Source: Codonopsis lanceolata
Taxonomy: Eukaryota > Streptophyta > Magnoliopsida > Asterales > Campanulaceae
NCBI GenBank assembly: GCA_013146195.2
Contig: CM028377.1
Span: 177,608,465-177,672,464 of the forward strand
Direction of reading: 5' to 3'
DNA length: 64,000 nt
Below are positions 11,122 to 21,644 of this stretch, one piece after another; the stretch's first letter is position 1, and each line of letters begins with the position of its first letter. Below the pieces are notes generated by a model, which saw only the letters and a list, made by a program, of their open reading frames with translations, made no database searches and was not told the DNA's origin. The translations under genes and the position numbers were made by a program.

Positions 11122-11264
11122 TAATCTTTAGTAAATTTTCTCTCTCTAAAAAAATTCCGCCGTCCTCTAGGGTTTCTCTAGGGTTTCCCTCGGAGCCTCT
11201 TCACGTTTGTCATGGCCGGCTTATGGAGCCTCCCAGCCACCCTCTCCCATAATCGTAGATCCAG
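11122..11264. other. Short unassigned sequence before an assembly gap
   Basis: CT-rich sequence with repeated CTAGGGTTT motifs. I see no gene. It abuts the N run. Confidence 0.4.
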
Positions 11265-11364
11265 NNNNNNNNNNNNNNNNNNNNNNNNNNNNNNNNNNNN
11301 NNNNNNNNNNNNNNNNNNNNNNNNNNNNNNNNNNNNNNNNNNNNNNNNNNNNNNNNNNNNNNNN
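11265..11364. other. Assembly gap (100 N)
   Basis: Exactly 100 N, a conventional placeholder for a gap of unknown size. It removes nearly all of the 5' LTR of the following Athila element and its left target duplication. The apparent ORFs across it are meaningless. Confidence 0.98.
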
Positions 11365-11390
11365 AAATAGATAAAATAAAACATCGATCA
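11365..11390 (+). repeat. Remaining 3' end of the 5' LTR, copy 3
   Basis: Matches the last 26 bases of the 3' LTR (22907-22932), ending ACATCGATCA. The rest lies in the N gap. Confidence 0.9.
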
Positions 11391-11396
11391 AGTTTT

Positions 11397-11414
11397 TGGC
11401 CGTTGCCTGGGGAC
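11397..11414 (+). other. Primer binding site, copy 3
   Basis: TGGCCGTTGCCTGGGGAC is a slightly decayed form of the Athila PBS complementary to tRNA-Asp. It lies six bases after the LTR end and would prime minus-strand cDNA synthesis. Confidence 0.82.
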
Positions 11415-11604
11415 AAGCTAGTTCACGTGAGTTAGTTTGTAGGTAGTGTAGTTTTTAATTTAATTTAGTTTTTAGTTTAATTTTCTGTTTTTATAAAAAA
11501 TAAAAATACAAAAAGATTTTATTTTATTTTATTTTAATAGTTATTTGCTTTTAAATTGCTTTAATTTATTTGCATGCAAGGTCATAGATCTTTAAATCCT
11601 CGAA

Positions 11605-13040
11605 TTGGTAGACTTAGATCAAGATATAAATATTGTTAAAAGATACCAAAGATATTTTGAAAATCTAGCTTTCGAGCCCGATAATCAAGACCAATCAATC
11701 GAGAGGATCCTCGTTGATCCTACAATGGAAAATAATAACAATATTCGTAATCCCGAAAACCTAGTTGACCTACCAATAGGAATCAAAGACAAGAAGAGCC
11801 TGCAAGAAGAAATATGGAAGTAGTAGTAAATCAAAGAACTATTAATGACTTTAGTAGACCTTCATTAAATGTGGTGACATCATGTCTAGTCTTGCCAGAT
11901 GCTGTTAGGAATTTTGAGTTAAAAGGACATTATTTTAATGCCATACCATCTTTTCATGGGATGCCCATGAAGATCCTGTCAGCTTCTTAAGAGAATATGA
12001 ATACATGATGAGTACTTTTCCTTTAGGAGGGTTGATCAAGATCAAATTAAAATGAAATATTTTCCCAAAGGCATTAAAAGAATTGGCAAAGAGATGGTTT
12101 ATGAACCTAACACCAAACAAGTGTTTTTACTTGGGCACAATTATATGATTTGTTTATGAGCAAATTTTACAAACATGCATCTCTTACGGAGTATAGAAAA
12201 CAAATCATGTCATTCCAAAATGAACCAGGTGAAACATTCCATGAGTCATGGGATAGATTTAAAATCTGCTTATTATGTGTCCTCATCATAATTTGGCTCA
12301 ACATGTGTTAGTGCTTCAATTTTATCATGGTCTTTCGCCAGGTTTACAAACTATGGTTGATAGTGCAGCTGGTGGTTCTATTAATAGAATGACACCAGAA
12401 GCACTAGAAGAATTATTTGAGATGCTAAGTATTAATTCCCAATGTAAAAGTGCTAGAGGTAAAAATAGGAGCCTATATCAATTGCAAGATTTCAAATACA
12501 CAAGCTCAATTTGAAAATTGGCAAATTCAAGAAGCATGTGCTCTATGTGGATTATATTCTCATGCTACTAATTTTTGTCCGTCAAGTGCTATGTATTCTG
12601 AACAGGCTAATGCTATGAATATGTACCCTCAAAGGCCAAGGAATGATCCCTATTCAAATACATATAATCCTGGTTGGAGGAATCATCCTAACTTTTCTTG
12701 GGGAGGAAATAAGCCTTTGCAACCTCAACAATTCCAACCTCAACCACCACAGTTGCCAAATCAAAATCAGTTGAGAATTGAAGAAGTTCCCAAGCAAGAA
12801 GTAGCTAGTAAAGGTCAAGCAGCTTTGATGAAGTACATGCTTGAAGAAATTGAAAATCTGAAGAAACATATTGAAAGTTCTGAAGCAAATAAAAGAGAAG
12901 AAGGGAAGTTCCCTAGTCAAACTGAGCAAGCTAAGTCAATCACCGTCCTGCGAAGTGGTAAGGTGATAGGTGAAGAGGTAAGTGATCCTGATCCTTCTTC
13001 TAATATGCATGCTACAGTAGAAAATTTTGAAAAGTAATAG
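11605..13040 (+). pseudogene. gag of Athila copy 3, broken
   Basis: Starts near 11605 (MVDLDQDINIVKRYQRYFE), stops at 11821, then continues in other frames: the core at about 11880-12270 and the pieces 12275-12514 and 12450-13037. A perfect CCHC zinc knuckle (C-x2-C-x4-H-x4-C) is encoded at 12537-12578. The Pro/Gln-rich tail follows (GGNKPLQPQQFQPQPPQ). At least five frame changes are needed. The protein would form the particle shell and package RNA. Confidence 0.87.
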
Positions 13041-14246
13041 AGAAAGAAATCGAAAAGATAGTGATAGTGATAAAGTGATTAATGATTTAAGTAATCAAGA
13101 GGTAGAAAAAGAAAAAGAAGTAGAAGTAGAGTTAGAGGTTCCAAATAAGGAACAAGAAAAAGAAGAAGAAATTCAAAATAAAGATAATACCGTTGAAGAA
13201 GATAAAGAGTTAGATCAAGAAGAAGAGGAACCTTATGTGGCTCCACCACCCTATGTTCCTCCAATTCCGTTTCCAAGAAGACTTATGAAAACCGAATGGA
13301 CAAACAATTCACGGAAATTTATAATATGTTATCCAAAGTAAATGTTAATTTACCTTTGCTTAATGTTATTAAAAATATTCCAGCTTATGCAAAGTTTTTC
13401 AAAGATCTTCACTCTAAGAAACACAAGTTTGAAAACAACGAAAAGATTGTTGTTTCGAAAACGAAGCCGTTCCGCTTTTACAACCCGAATTACCACCTAA
13501 GTTGAAAGACCCAGGTAGCTTTAATATCCAAGTCTCCTTGGGAAGCTCTAAAAAGATGAAAGCAATGCTAGATTTAGGAGCAAGTATTAACTTGATGCCT
13601 TTCGTCGGTCTATAAACAATTAGGTTTAGGAGAACTAAAACCCACTAATATGCAATTACAATTAGCTGATCGCCGCTTAAATATCCCTTGGGTATAGTGG
13701 AAGATATCCTAGTTCAAAGTTGATAAATTAATCATACCAAGAGACTTTGTGGTTCTAGAGATGGAAAGGAAGATATGCACCAATAATGAAGTCCCAATAT
13801 TGTTAGGCGTACCATTTATGGCAACTGCTAATACAATGATTAATGTGAAAAATGGTAAACTCACAATGTCAGTCCTAGGTGAAACAGTTGAAATTTCTGT
13901 GTTTGATGCTATGAATAGACCTAGTGACATGAGTGCCTGTTTTTCAATAGATGAGATTGAGAAATTAACAACCGAAACTTTTGAAGAAGAGGAAGATTAT
14001 GAGAGAGATAGATTTATTGTCTATGATGATAGCCCTATTCCTCCCATAAAAATTGACATTGAGGAAATTGAAAGAGAAATAGAGGAAGAAGAAAGATTAG
14101 AGAAAGAAAAGCTAGAAGCTAGTAAAAAGAAAGATGAAAAAGAGACAAAGGTAGAATCAGAAAATAATTCTGATGAGTCAGAGAAAGTAGTAGAAGAAAG
14201 TTATGAAATCAAAGAAGATGAAGTAGAGATTCTAAAATCTCTTTGA
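13027..14246 (+). pseudogene. Acidic spacer, aspartic protease and Glu/Lys-rich linker of copy 3
   Basis: 13027-13341 encodes a Glu/Lys repeat-like spacer, and 13296-13505 the AYAKFFKDLHSKKHKFE block that precedes Athila protease. The protease box DLGASINLMP begins at 13571. The second half of the protease continues in frame at 13749 (NNEVPILLGVPFMATANTMI), then a strongly acidic linker runs to a stop at 14244. Frameshifts at about 13500, 13610 and 13720 break it. Confidence 0.85.
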
Positions 14247-15535
14247 AGAAATTGAGATTGAAGAAATTGAGATAGAAGATATTAAGGATGAAAAGCAAGA
14301 AGAGAATAATGAGGCTAAAATAAAAGAAACTATTAAAGTAGAAAATTCTGAATTTATGCCTTCCATTAATTCTCCCAAAGTCGAAGAATTAAAGCCATTA
14401 CCATCCCACTTAAAATATGCATTTTTAGGGGAAGGTAACACTTTGCCCGTTATTATAGCAACCGACTTAACCTGAAACACAAGAAGCAAGTTTGCTGAAA
14501 GTCTTATGGACACATAGAGAAGCTTTAGGATGGTCCTTAGCTGACCTAAAAGGAATTAGTCCCTCTGTGTATGCATAAAATACATTTAGAAGAAGGTAGT
14601 AAACCTTCTAGAGAAAGACAAAGAAGACTTAACCCACACATGGAAGAAGTCGTTAGGAAAGAAGTTCTTAAGCTCTTAGATGCGGTATAATTTACCCTAT
14701 ATCGATAGTAAATGGGTTAGTCCTGCTCAAGTAGTTCCTAAAAGTCGAATTACCGTTGTTAAAAATGATAAAGATGAATTAGTTCCCTACAAGGACTATA
14801 ACCGGTTATAGAATGTGTATCGATTTGCGTAAATTAAATGCGGCAACTAGGAAAGACCACTTTCCTTTACCATTTATTGACCAAATTCTTGAAAGATTAG
14901 CAGTGTCATGAATATTATTGTTTTCTTGATGGTTTTTCCGGATATAATCGATCCCTCGTTGCACCTCGAAGACCAAGAGAAAACAACCTTTACATGTCCC
15001 TTTGGTACTTTTGCTTTTAGGAGAATGCCTTTTGGGTTGTGTAATGCACCGCCTACTTTTCAAAGATGCATGATTTCTATATTTTCAGATTTAGTTGAAA
15101 GATGCGTAGAAGTTTTCATGGATGATTTTTCGCTGAAATTCTTTTGATCATCGTTTAGAAAACCTTACATCCGTCCTAAAAGATGTCGCGAAACTAATTT
15201 AACTTTAAGTTGGGAGAAAAGTCACTTCATGGTAAAACATGGAATTGTCTTAGGGCATGTTGTTTCAAATAAAGGAATTGAAGTTGACAAAGCTAAAATT
15301 GAAGTTATTTCACAACTACCCCTCCCACTTCGCTAAAGGAGTTCAAGTTTTCTTGGCCATGCCGGTTTTTATCGAAGATTTATAAAAGACTTTTCCAAAA
15401 TCAGAAACCTCTATGTAATTTACTAGCAAAAGATACGTAGTTTATTTTTGATGAAGAATGTTTAGAAGCTTTTAATTTATTAAAAGAAAAGTTAACTATC
15501 GCCCAATTTTATCCGGCCCCGATTGGTCACTCCTT
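14247..15535 (+). pseudogene. Reverse transcriptase of Athila copy 3, broken
   Basis: RT blocks in order: KVLWTHREALGWSLADLKGI (about 14498), WVSPAQVVPKS (14714), RMCIDLRKLNAATRKDHFPL (14812), FTCPFGTFAFRRMPFGLCNA (14990) and the catalytic VFMDD with Asp codons at 15121-15126. A stop follows seven codons later. Downstream the thumb/connection region has contracted runs at 15319-15322 (four C) and 15355-15356 (two G), each shifting the frame. Copy 1 carries the same three lesions. Confidence 0.87.
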
Positions 15536-15990
15536 TTGAAATCATGTGTGATGCACGATTTTGCAATTGGAGCCGTGTTAGGACAAAGGGTAGATAGAAA
15601 GCCTCATGTGATCCATTATGCTAGTAGAACTCGAATGATGCTCAATTGAATTATACCACTACCGAAAAGGAATTTTTAGCAAGAGTATATGCTTTAGAAA
15701 AATTTAGATCATATTTGCTAGGATCAAAGGTGATAATCTTTTCTGATCATTCTGCATTGAAATATCTCTTAAGTAAGAAGGATGCTAAACCAAGATTAAT
15801 TAGATGGATGTTATTGTTACAAGAATTTGACATAACTATCAAGGATAAAAAAGGAACCGAGAATGTTGTGGCCGACCACTTGTCTAGGTTAGAATTTTCA
15901 CCCTTGCTTGAACGTCAATTTCTTGATGATCCTGTCCCCATTAATGATAATTTTCAATTTTCCTCAGCCATTAGCCATTACCCTTGGTAA
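15536..15990 (+). pseudogene. RNase H of Athila copy 3
   Basis: The first catalytic Asp block (MCDA.DFAIGAVLGQ, about 15543) is shifted by an indel from the rest. 15646-15990 is open for 114 codons with TTEKEFLARVYALEKFRSYL, FSDHSALKYLLSKKDAKPRL and VVADHLSRLEFSP. It is very similar to 193-633 on the minus strand. Confidence 0.87.
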
Positions 15991-16009
15991 GATTCTCGAC
16001 CCTTTATGT

Positions 16010-17374
16010 TCCGATATTATGTGTCATTAATTAATCCGATTTTGATCATTACGAAAAGAAGAAATTTTTGGCGGAAACGAAAAATATTTTTGGGAAGCTC
16101 CTCACTTATATAAGATTTGTTCTCGATTCTTTAAAAGAAGATGTATTCCAAAAAGACCAACAAGGTATCATGGAATTTCGCCATGGATATTCTTGTGGTG
16201 GTCATTTTAGTGGTAATAAAACCGCTCGTAAAATTTTGCAATCAGGTCTGTATTGGCCTACTGTTTTTAGAGATTGTGAACTGTTTTACAGAACATGCGA
16301 TAAATGTCAAAGAACATGTGGTATAGGAAAGAGAAACGAGATGCCCTTACATGTTAATTTAGTAGTTGAAATTTTTGATGTTTGGGGTATTGATTTTATG
16401 GGTCCCTTCCCTGTGTCCAATAATTGCGAATATATTTTAGTAGCAGTTGATTATGTTTCTAAATGGATAGAAGCGGTAGCAACCAAGAATAATGATGGTA
16501 AAACAATAGTCAAATTTGTAGAAGATTTATTTGCTAGATATGGAGTCCCTAAGGCCATAATAAGTGACCAGGGAACGCATTTTACCAATAAGTTGTTAAA
16601 TAGTGTCCTCAGAAAGCATGGTGTAACTCACAAGTTAGCTACACCTTATCATCCACGCACATCCGACAAGTAGAAGTAAGCAATAGGCGATAAAAGCAAG
16701 TGTTAGAAAAGACCGTTAGGCCTAATCGTAAAGATTGGGAATCTAAACTCAAGGATGCTTTATGGGCATACCGAACTGCTTTTAAGACACCCATAGGAAT
16801 GAGTCCATATAGAATGGTATATGGCAAAGCTTGCCATTTACCAGTTGAAATTGAGCATAAAGCCTATTGGGCAATTAAAGAATTGAATTTAGATTTAACA
16901 TTAGCTGGAGAAGAAAGACTGTTTCAGTTAAATGAGTTAGAAGAACATAGACTTAATTCGTATGAGAATGCGAAAACTTATAAAGAAAAGACCAAAAAGT
17001 ATCATGACATGGGATTAGCCAACAAAATGCTTCATCCAGGTATGAAAGTATTATTGTTTAACTCTAGGTTAAGGTTATTCCCAGGAAAGTTAAAATCCAA
17101 ATGGTCTGGTCCTTTTAGAATAGTACGAATTTATCCTCATGGGGCTGTTGATATACAAAACCCCAAAAATAATGAAGTGTTTAAAGTGAATGGACACCGA
17201 CTCAAGCCATATTTTGAGCCAATGTCAGTTGAACGAACAATTGAATTAATCCGTTTGGCTGACAATGAACCACCAAGAGACTTAGGCTTGCGCTTGGTCG
17301 AGCCAAAGACGTTAAACAAAGGCGCTAAGTGGGAGGCAACCCACTATTTTGAAAGTTATTTGTTATTTAGTTAG
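16010..17374 (+). pseudogene. Integrase of Athila copy 3, one frameshift at the catalytic Glu
   Basis: The zinc-binding region has CDKCQR at about 16290-16310, with the upstream His pair near 16180-16215. The catalytic core has Asp at 16392-16394 (WGIDFMGPFP) and Asp at 16566-16568 (IISDQGTHF). The frame then meets TAG at 16671. The codon expected for the catalytic Glu (VEVSN context) lies at 16673-16675 in another frame, so one base is missing just before it. The C-terminal part is open at 16700-17374 (LWAYRTAFKTPIGMSPYRMV, KSKWSGPFRIV). Apart from that lesion the domain is well preserved. Confidence 0.88.
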
Positions 17375-17444
17375 TTTAAATATGTTTTTCTCCGTTAAAT
17401 TTTATTTTTGGACATTTAATTTTTAAATTAAATATGCCAAAATT

Positions 17445-17463
17445 CAAGTTTGGGGGAGAAAAA
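17445..17463 (+). other. Internal polypurine-tract-like motif 1
   Basis: CAAGTTTGGGGGAGAAAAA follows integrase by 70 bases. It has the same core as the true PPT at 21630. Athila elements are known to carry a second PPT between pol and the third ORF. Confidence 0.65.
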
Positions 17464-17626
17464 CATCTTAGTGTTGTATTTATATGTTACTAATAATTTG
17501 TAGTTTAGGATTTTTGTTTAGATTTTGCATACAGGAAATATCCAAGACATAACGGAAGTTAACGGAAGGACTAAACTGCAAACTGCTGAAAAGTTAGAAA
17601 AGAAAATCAAGTGGAAGTTTCTGTCC

Positions 17627-17803
17627 ACCTTGCGGACGCAAGGTGTGAAGGACCTTGCGACCGCAAGGTCCCCAGTAAATGCGAATCTCATGCGTCGTAC
17701 TGTCAGTCATGGGGAATCAGCAGAATCAGAAAACGGTTTGACTGCCGACCTTGCGGACGCAAGGTGTGGCAGACCTTGCGACCGCAAGGTCCCTTTATAT
17801 ATA
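17627..17803 (+). promoter_or_regulatory. Two pairs of 18-bp palindromes followed by a TATATATA box, upstream of ORF3
   Basis: Four perfect 8-bp-arm dyads lie at 17627-17644, 17652-17669, 17748-17765 and 17773-17790. The first of each pair is ACCTTGCGGACGCAAGGT and the second ACCTTGCGACCGCAAGGT, always 25 bases apart start to start. TATATATA follows at 17796-17803, then a CT-rich leader to the ORF3 ATG at 18253. The same arrangement occurs in the LTR (21839-22048). I infer a promoter for ORF3 derived from, or shared with, the LTR promoter. Transcription itself is not shown. Confidence 0.55.
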
Positions 17804-18252
17804 CTGTGCCGGGCCATTTGCAGAAAACACAGAATTCTTCCCTCTTCATTCAAAAGCCAGCCAGCCAAATACCTTCCAAATTCGACAGATCTTCCATAAT
17901 TCCGCATCAAATTCAAGATCTCTCTCTCCTCCTCAAACTCTTCATCTCCCTCACCCATCTTCCATTACACTCCATTGCAAGTTGAAGCTTTTGAAGGAGA
18001 AGGAGAAGGAACCACCATTGTTGCCGTCAAGATCAAGCTCCACTCCGGCTGCATTCACTCAATTAAGGCTGCAAACAAGTAACCCTAACACCCTATTTAA
18101 ATTCATACGTAAATTATTTGCATGCTAGGGTGCTAGATATTTTTAACGTAGATATATTTTTGCATGCTTTAGATTAAATTTTTAATTTTAAAATTTTAAA
18201 ACACATTTTTAATTGATAAACTTTTAGTTTTTAAAATTTTATTTCAAACAAA

Positions 18253-19190
18253 ATGTTTAGAAAGCGTAGAAATACCGGCTCTTCATCCTCCGGCCCCGCT
18301 CAGGAGGAAGAACACAATTTTGACATCACCCGCTTCGTGTCCTACGAAGCATCAGAGAGGTACACCAACAAACTCTCCAAGTCCTTGGTGCCCGAAAGGG
18401 GATTCAAGGCTGAAGACTTTGGTATCCGTCCTGCTCTGATGGCTCGTAGGTGGGGACATTTGTTAGATTCTCCGGCTAAGGACGCCGTAGTCCCCATTGT
18501 CCGAGAATTCTACGCCAATGGCGACATTGGCATGGATGGCGGTGTGCTAGACACCGTTAATGTTAGGGGCACAGTAGTTGATTTTTCGGCCCAAAGCATT
18601 AACACCCATTTTGGCACCTCCAACTTTGCGGTTGGTGCCGATCACTATAGCACACACCTCCACCCCCGTATCCCTGTCGAGGTGGTGAATGCTATCATTG
18701 CTCTCCCTGGTGTGGAGTGGTCCTATAACCGTAACCCACCTCATGGACCACGCACCATGAGAGAGTCCTTCTTCCAAGACACGGCCAAGCCCGTATAAAT
18801 TTGTTTATGGACGCCTCATGCCCTCAAGTCACCAAAACACGGTGAATTGGGAGAGGGCGCTTGACCTACACCATTATGATCGGTGGGTCTATTGATGTTG
18901 GCCGTTTGATCAACGGCCAAATCAAGACCCTTATTAGAGGTAGGACGAATGCGGGGTTCGCGTTCCCGCATTTGATTACTGACTTGTGTAGGGGGCAAAC
19001 GTGAGAATGCCCAAACACGCTGAGAGGTCAAGGTCCGGTCCGGCCATTACTAGGGCCATTTTGTTTGAACATCACCAGCCTGAGAGTGAGGGTTCCTCAA
19101 GAGGAGGAACCCAAGAAGAGGAGGAAGAGGACCCGCTGTTGGGATCTCCAACAAAGTTGGAGGCACTGCCCTCCAAACCGATATGGTGAG
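18253..19190 (+). pseudogene. Third ORF of Athila copy 3 (putative plant transposon protein domain)
   Basis: 18253-18798 is open for 181 codons with an N-terminal basic/Ser-rich start (MFRKRRNTGSSSSG), then FVSYEASERYTNKLSKSLVP, ERGFKAEDFG, VREFYANGDI, VRGTVVDFSAQSINTHFG and ALPGVEW. This pattern is that of the putative plant transposon protein domain (Pfam PF20167) found in the extra ORF of Athila-like elements, often called env-like by position. A frameshift at about 18795 moves the reading to other frames, with GRTNAGFAFPHLITDLCRGA recognisable at 18940-19000 and an acidic tail to 19189. I see no signal peptide or membrane helix, so an envelope role is not supported here. Confidence 0.75.
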
Positions 19191-19458
19191 TCGCTAGCTG
19201 GCACAAATGCGCGTCGACCACCGAAATTTTTCTACTGGGTTAACACCGTGGGACATAATGTCTCAAATCATTATGGATCGCCACCGTGCACGATCCCCGA
19301 AGTTTCGCCCTCATTCGTTATCTCCGCCCGACTCACCTTGAGTCGAGGCCCAAGTTCCGTCCTCGTTCGTTAGGTGGACCCGCTATATCCTTTTGATATT
19401 TGTCCTTCCCCATCAATCCTCTCATATGTTCCTCTATTTTGAGGACAAAATAGAACTT

Positions 19459-19473
19459 AAGTTTGGGGGGATT
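19459..19473 (+). other. Internal polypurine-tract-like motif 2
   Basis: AAGTTTGGGGGGATT, followed by AAAATTTTAGG and the repeated GCAGGTCCTAGCCTAA block. Confidence 0.55.
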
Positions 19474-20700
19474 TAAAATTTTAGGTCTTAGCAGGTCCTA
19501 GCCTAACGAAGAATGGAGTCAGCTATGTCGTTAGGGTGAAAGAGAATTTCTTTATTTGATGACCATTTAACTCTTCACCCTATTTTTCCTGTTTTTATTT
19601 TTTCTCGATTTTCGGAGGTGTTGCCTTGACCAGAATACACTTATTTTGGATACTCGTGGGTTCCTCTTATGGGGACCCATCATCAATTGTGTCATTGTCA
19701 TCACCTCCAATTTTCGCAATTTCTTAGAAAAATATATAAAATAAAAAAAAATTATTTAAATTCAAAATATTCATCCTCGAGTTTAGGTGTGGTAATGCTA
19801 GTCGTAGTCAATGAGGAGATTAGTGCAATGAACCGCATAGTTAGTCCGTAGATCCCCCTGGAATTTACTTAATTTTGCGAAACTTTTACTTTTCTCCAAA
19901 TTCTTCATGCACTCACACCAGTCATAACTATGGATTGATTAGAATAGTTTTATAAAGTTTATAACACCTATTTCACTTCAACAAGATATGCACAAGAATA
20001 TGATGCATAGCCATTCGAACATGATTGTTGCATTAAATTGTAACTTAGGGTCAATTGCATGTTAGTTAGATCCCTTGGATTTTTCTCATTTATATATCTC
20101 AAGCACACTTTCGAACCGTGTCTGCATGTTAGTCTCAATTGTCCCTACCATCTGTTTTAGCGAATGCTTATGTGAAATCCAGTGATGCTAAACATTCAAC
20201 CCCAATTCCCATAGTTGATATGATATTTTGTGTGTCTTACTTGTTTTAAATACTATGTGAGCATTTGGCATTAAGAAATGACTTAGGCTATCTTTGGATC
20301 GTTAGAGCCTAAATATTCCATGACCTATACTAAATATATCCCTAGTGTCCCCTTTGAGCCTAATGAAAAGAATGGAGTGTGCTAAGCACACTATTTAAAC
20401 CCCCATTCGCCATCGCTTTCTTTACCCACATTAACTTAACCCTAAAAGCCTATACACTTTTAGCCTACCCTTTGAGAGAGTAGGATTGGGTGGGAAATTG
20501 ATTTCTAGGAGGACCACTTTTAGGCTATTTTTCGAAGGCTAAAAAAATAATAATAATAATCATGTGTCGACGAAAAATGAAACTAAGAAGAAGAGGATAA
20601 ACAAAGATTCAAATGAAAGCATAGCTTTCAAGAGAAAATATGTTAGAAAAATTCGCCGATTAGAATGATGATATTTTTAGAAGAATATATTGCCCAAAAC

Positions 20701-20716
20701 AAGTTTGGGGGAAAAA
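20701..20716 (+). other. Internal polypurine-tract-like motif 3
   Basis: AAGTTTGGGGGAAAAA, followed within 60 bases by the second copy of the GCAGGTCCTAGCCTAA block. Confidence 0.55.
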
Positions 20717-21629
20717 CTGAAAAGTAACACAAAGCACCCCTCCACTTGTGGTCTTTGCAGGTCCTAGCCTAAATAGGGAAAACTTCCTTTTGCTTGGAAG
20801 TATGAGGGATAAAGGGTAGTCTTACTCTCTCACTTTGAATTCCGATTCCTTTCCTTCAAATCCCCCAACACCTTGGCCTTACATTACAAGCTTATAAAGT
20901 CCTAATGATCTTCTTGCCAATGCTTATGTTGTTTTTACTGTCAAGTGAGTAACATGAAATTGATCACACACTTCATAATCATTATTATTCACCTTAAAGC
21001 TCACTGTGTTAGCATAATCTTAGCTATTACAAGTCATTGGGATAAGAGAGCATTGTATGTCATACATAGAAGTGCATGGGATGGATGTATAAATCTTTTG
21101 AATCCTTGGGACCTTTCTGTCATGTGAATCGAGGTTTGGATGGTAGATCTCATACTTCTTAATGCATGATTTTCTATTAAACTGTAATTTTCATATGAAT
21201 GTGGTGTTTAGCTCAATAAAACTGTTTTAGTTAAGATATTCTTTAAGACGGGTGATCACACACACACGGAGAAATTAAAAGTAGTAGCAGTATTAGAAAA
21301 GACTTGTTGGTTTTATATGACTAAGCCTGCATATATGTGGTGAGCACCAAACTGAGATTACATGCATGCCATACACTTATAACTTGAGGATGAAGCCAAA
21401 AAAAGATTTTATGTTTTAATTATGTTTTATTTGTAGTTTTAGTTTAGTTAATATTTATTTGTTTTTGTATTTATCTGCATAGTCGAGTCACTCGAAAGAG
21501 TCTCCTTGAGTTTGTGGGTTTATAGAGGAGTGTAAATAGTGTCACCCTCACAAAAAGATTTTAATTTTTGTTATTTATATGCTTTTGTATTTATAAGTTT
21601 ATTTGTTTACTCGTGGACGAGCAAAGTTC

Positions 21630-21644
21630 AAGTTTGGGGGTATT
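21630..21644 (+). other. Polypurine tract of Athila copy 3
   Basis: AAGTTTGGGGGTATT directly precedes the TGATCG start of the 3' LTR. This is the primer site for plus-strand DNA synthesis. Confidence 0.85.

Larger units (their letters stand above)
19191..21629 (+). other. Long noncoding 3' region of Athila copy 3
   Basis: No domain was found. The block GCAGGTCCTAGCCTAA occurs twice (about 19488 and 20757), each time shortly after a PPT-like AAGTTTGGGGG motif, suggesting duplicated modules. Several short ORFs look random. Confidence 0.6.

Noticed and set aside
11178..11416. Minus-strand ORFs spanning the N gap
   Set aside because: Translation through 100 unknown bases has no meaning.
17627..17790. 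CRISPR-like array
   Set aside because: Only four short palindromes with unequal spacing in a plant retrotransposon; no cas genes, and the context is eukaryotic.
17525..18128. Overlapping ORFs of about 125 codons in three frames upstream of ORF3
   Set aside because: They are open because the palindromes lack stops in several frames (LRTQGV / LATARS repeats). They are better read as regulatory sequence.
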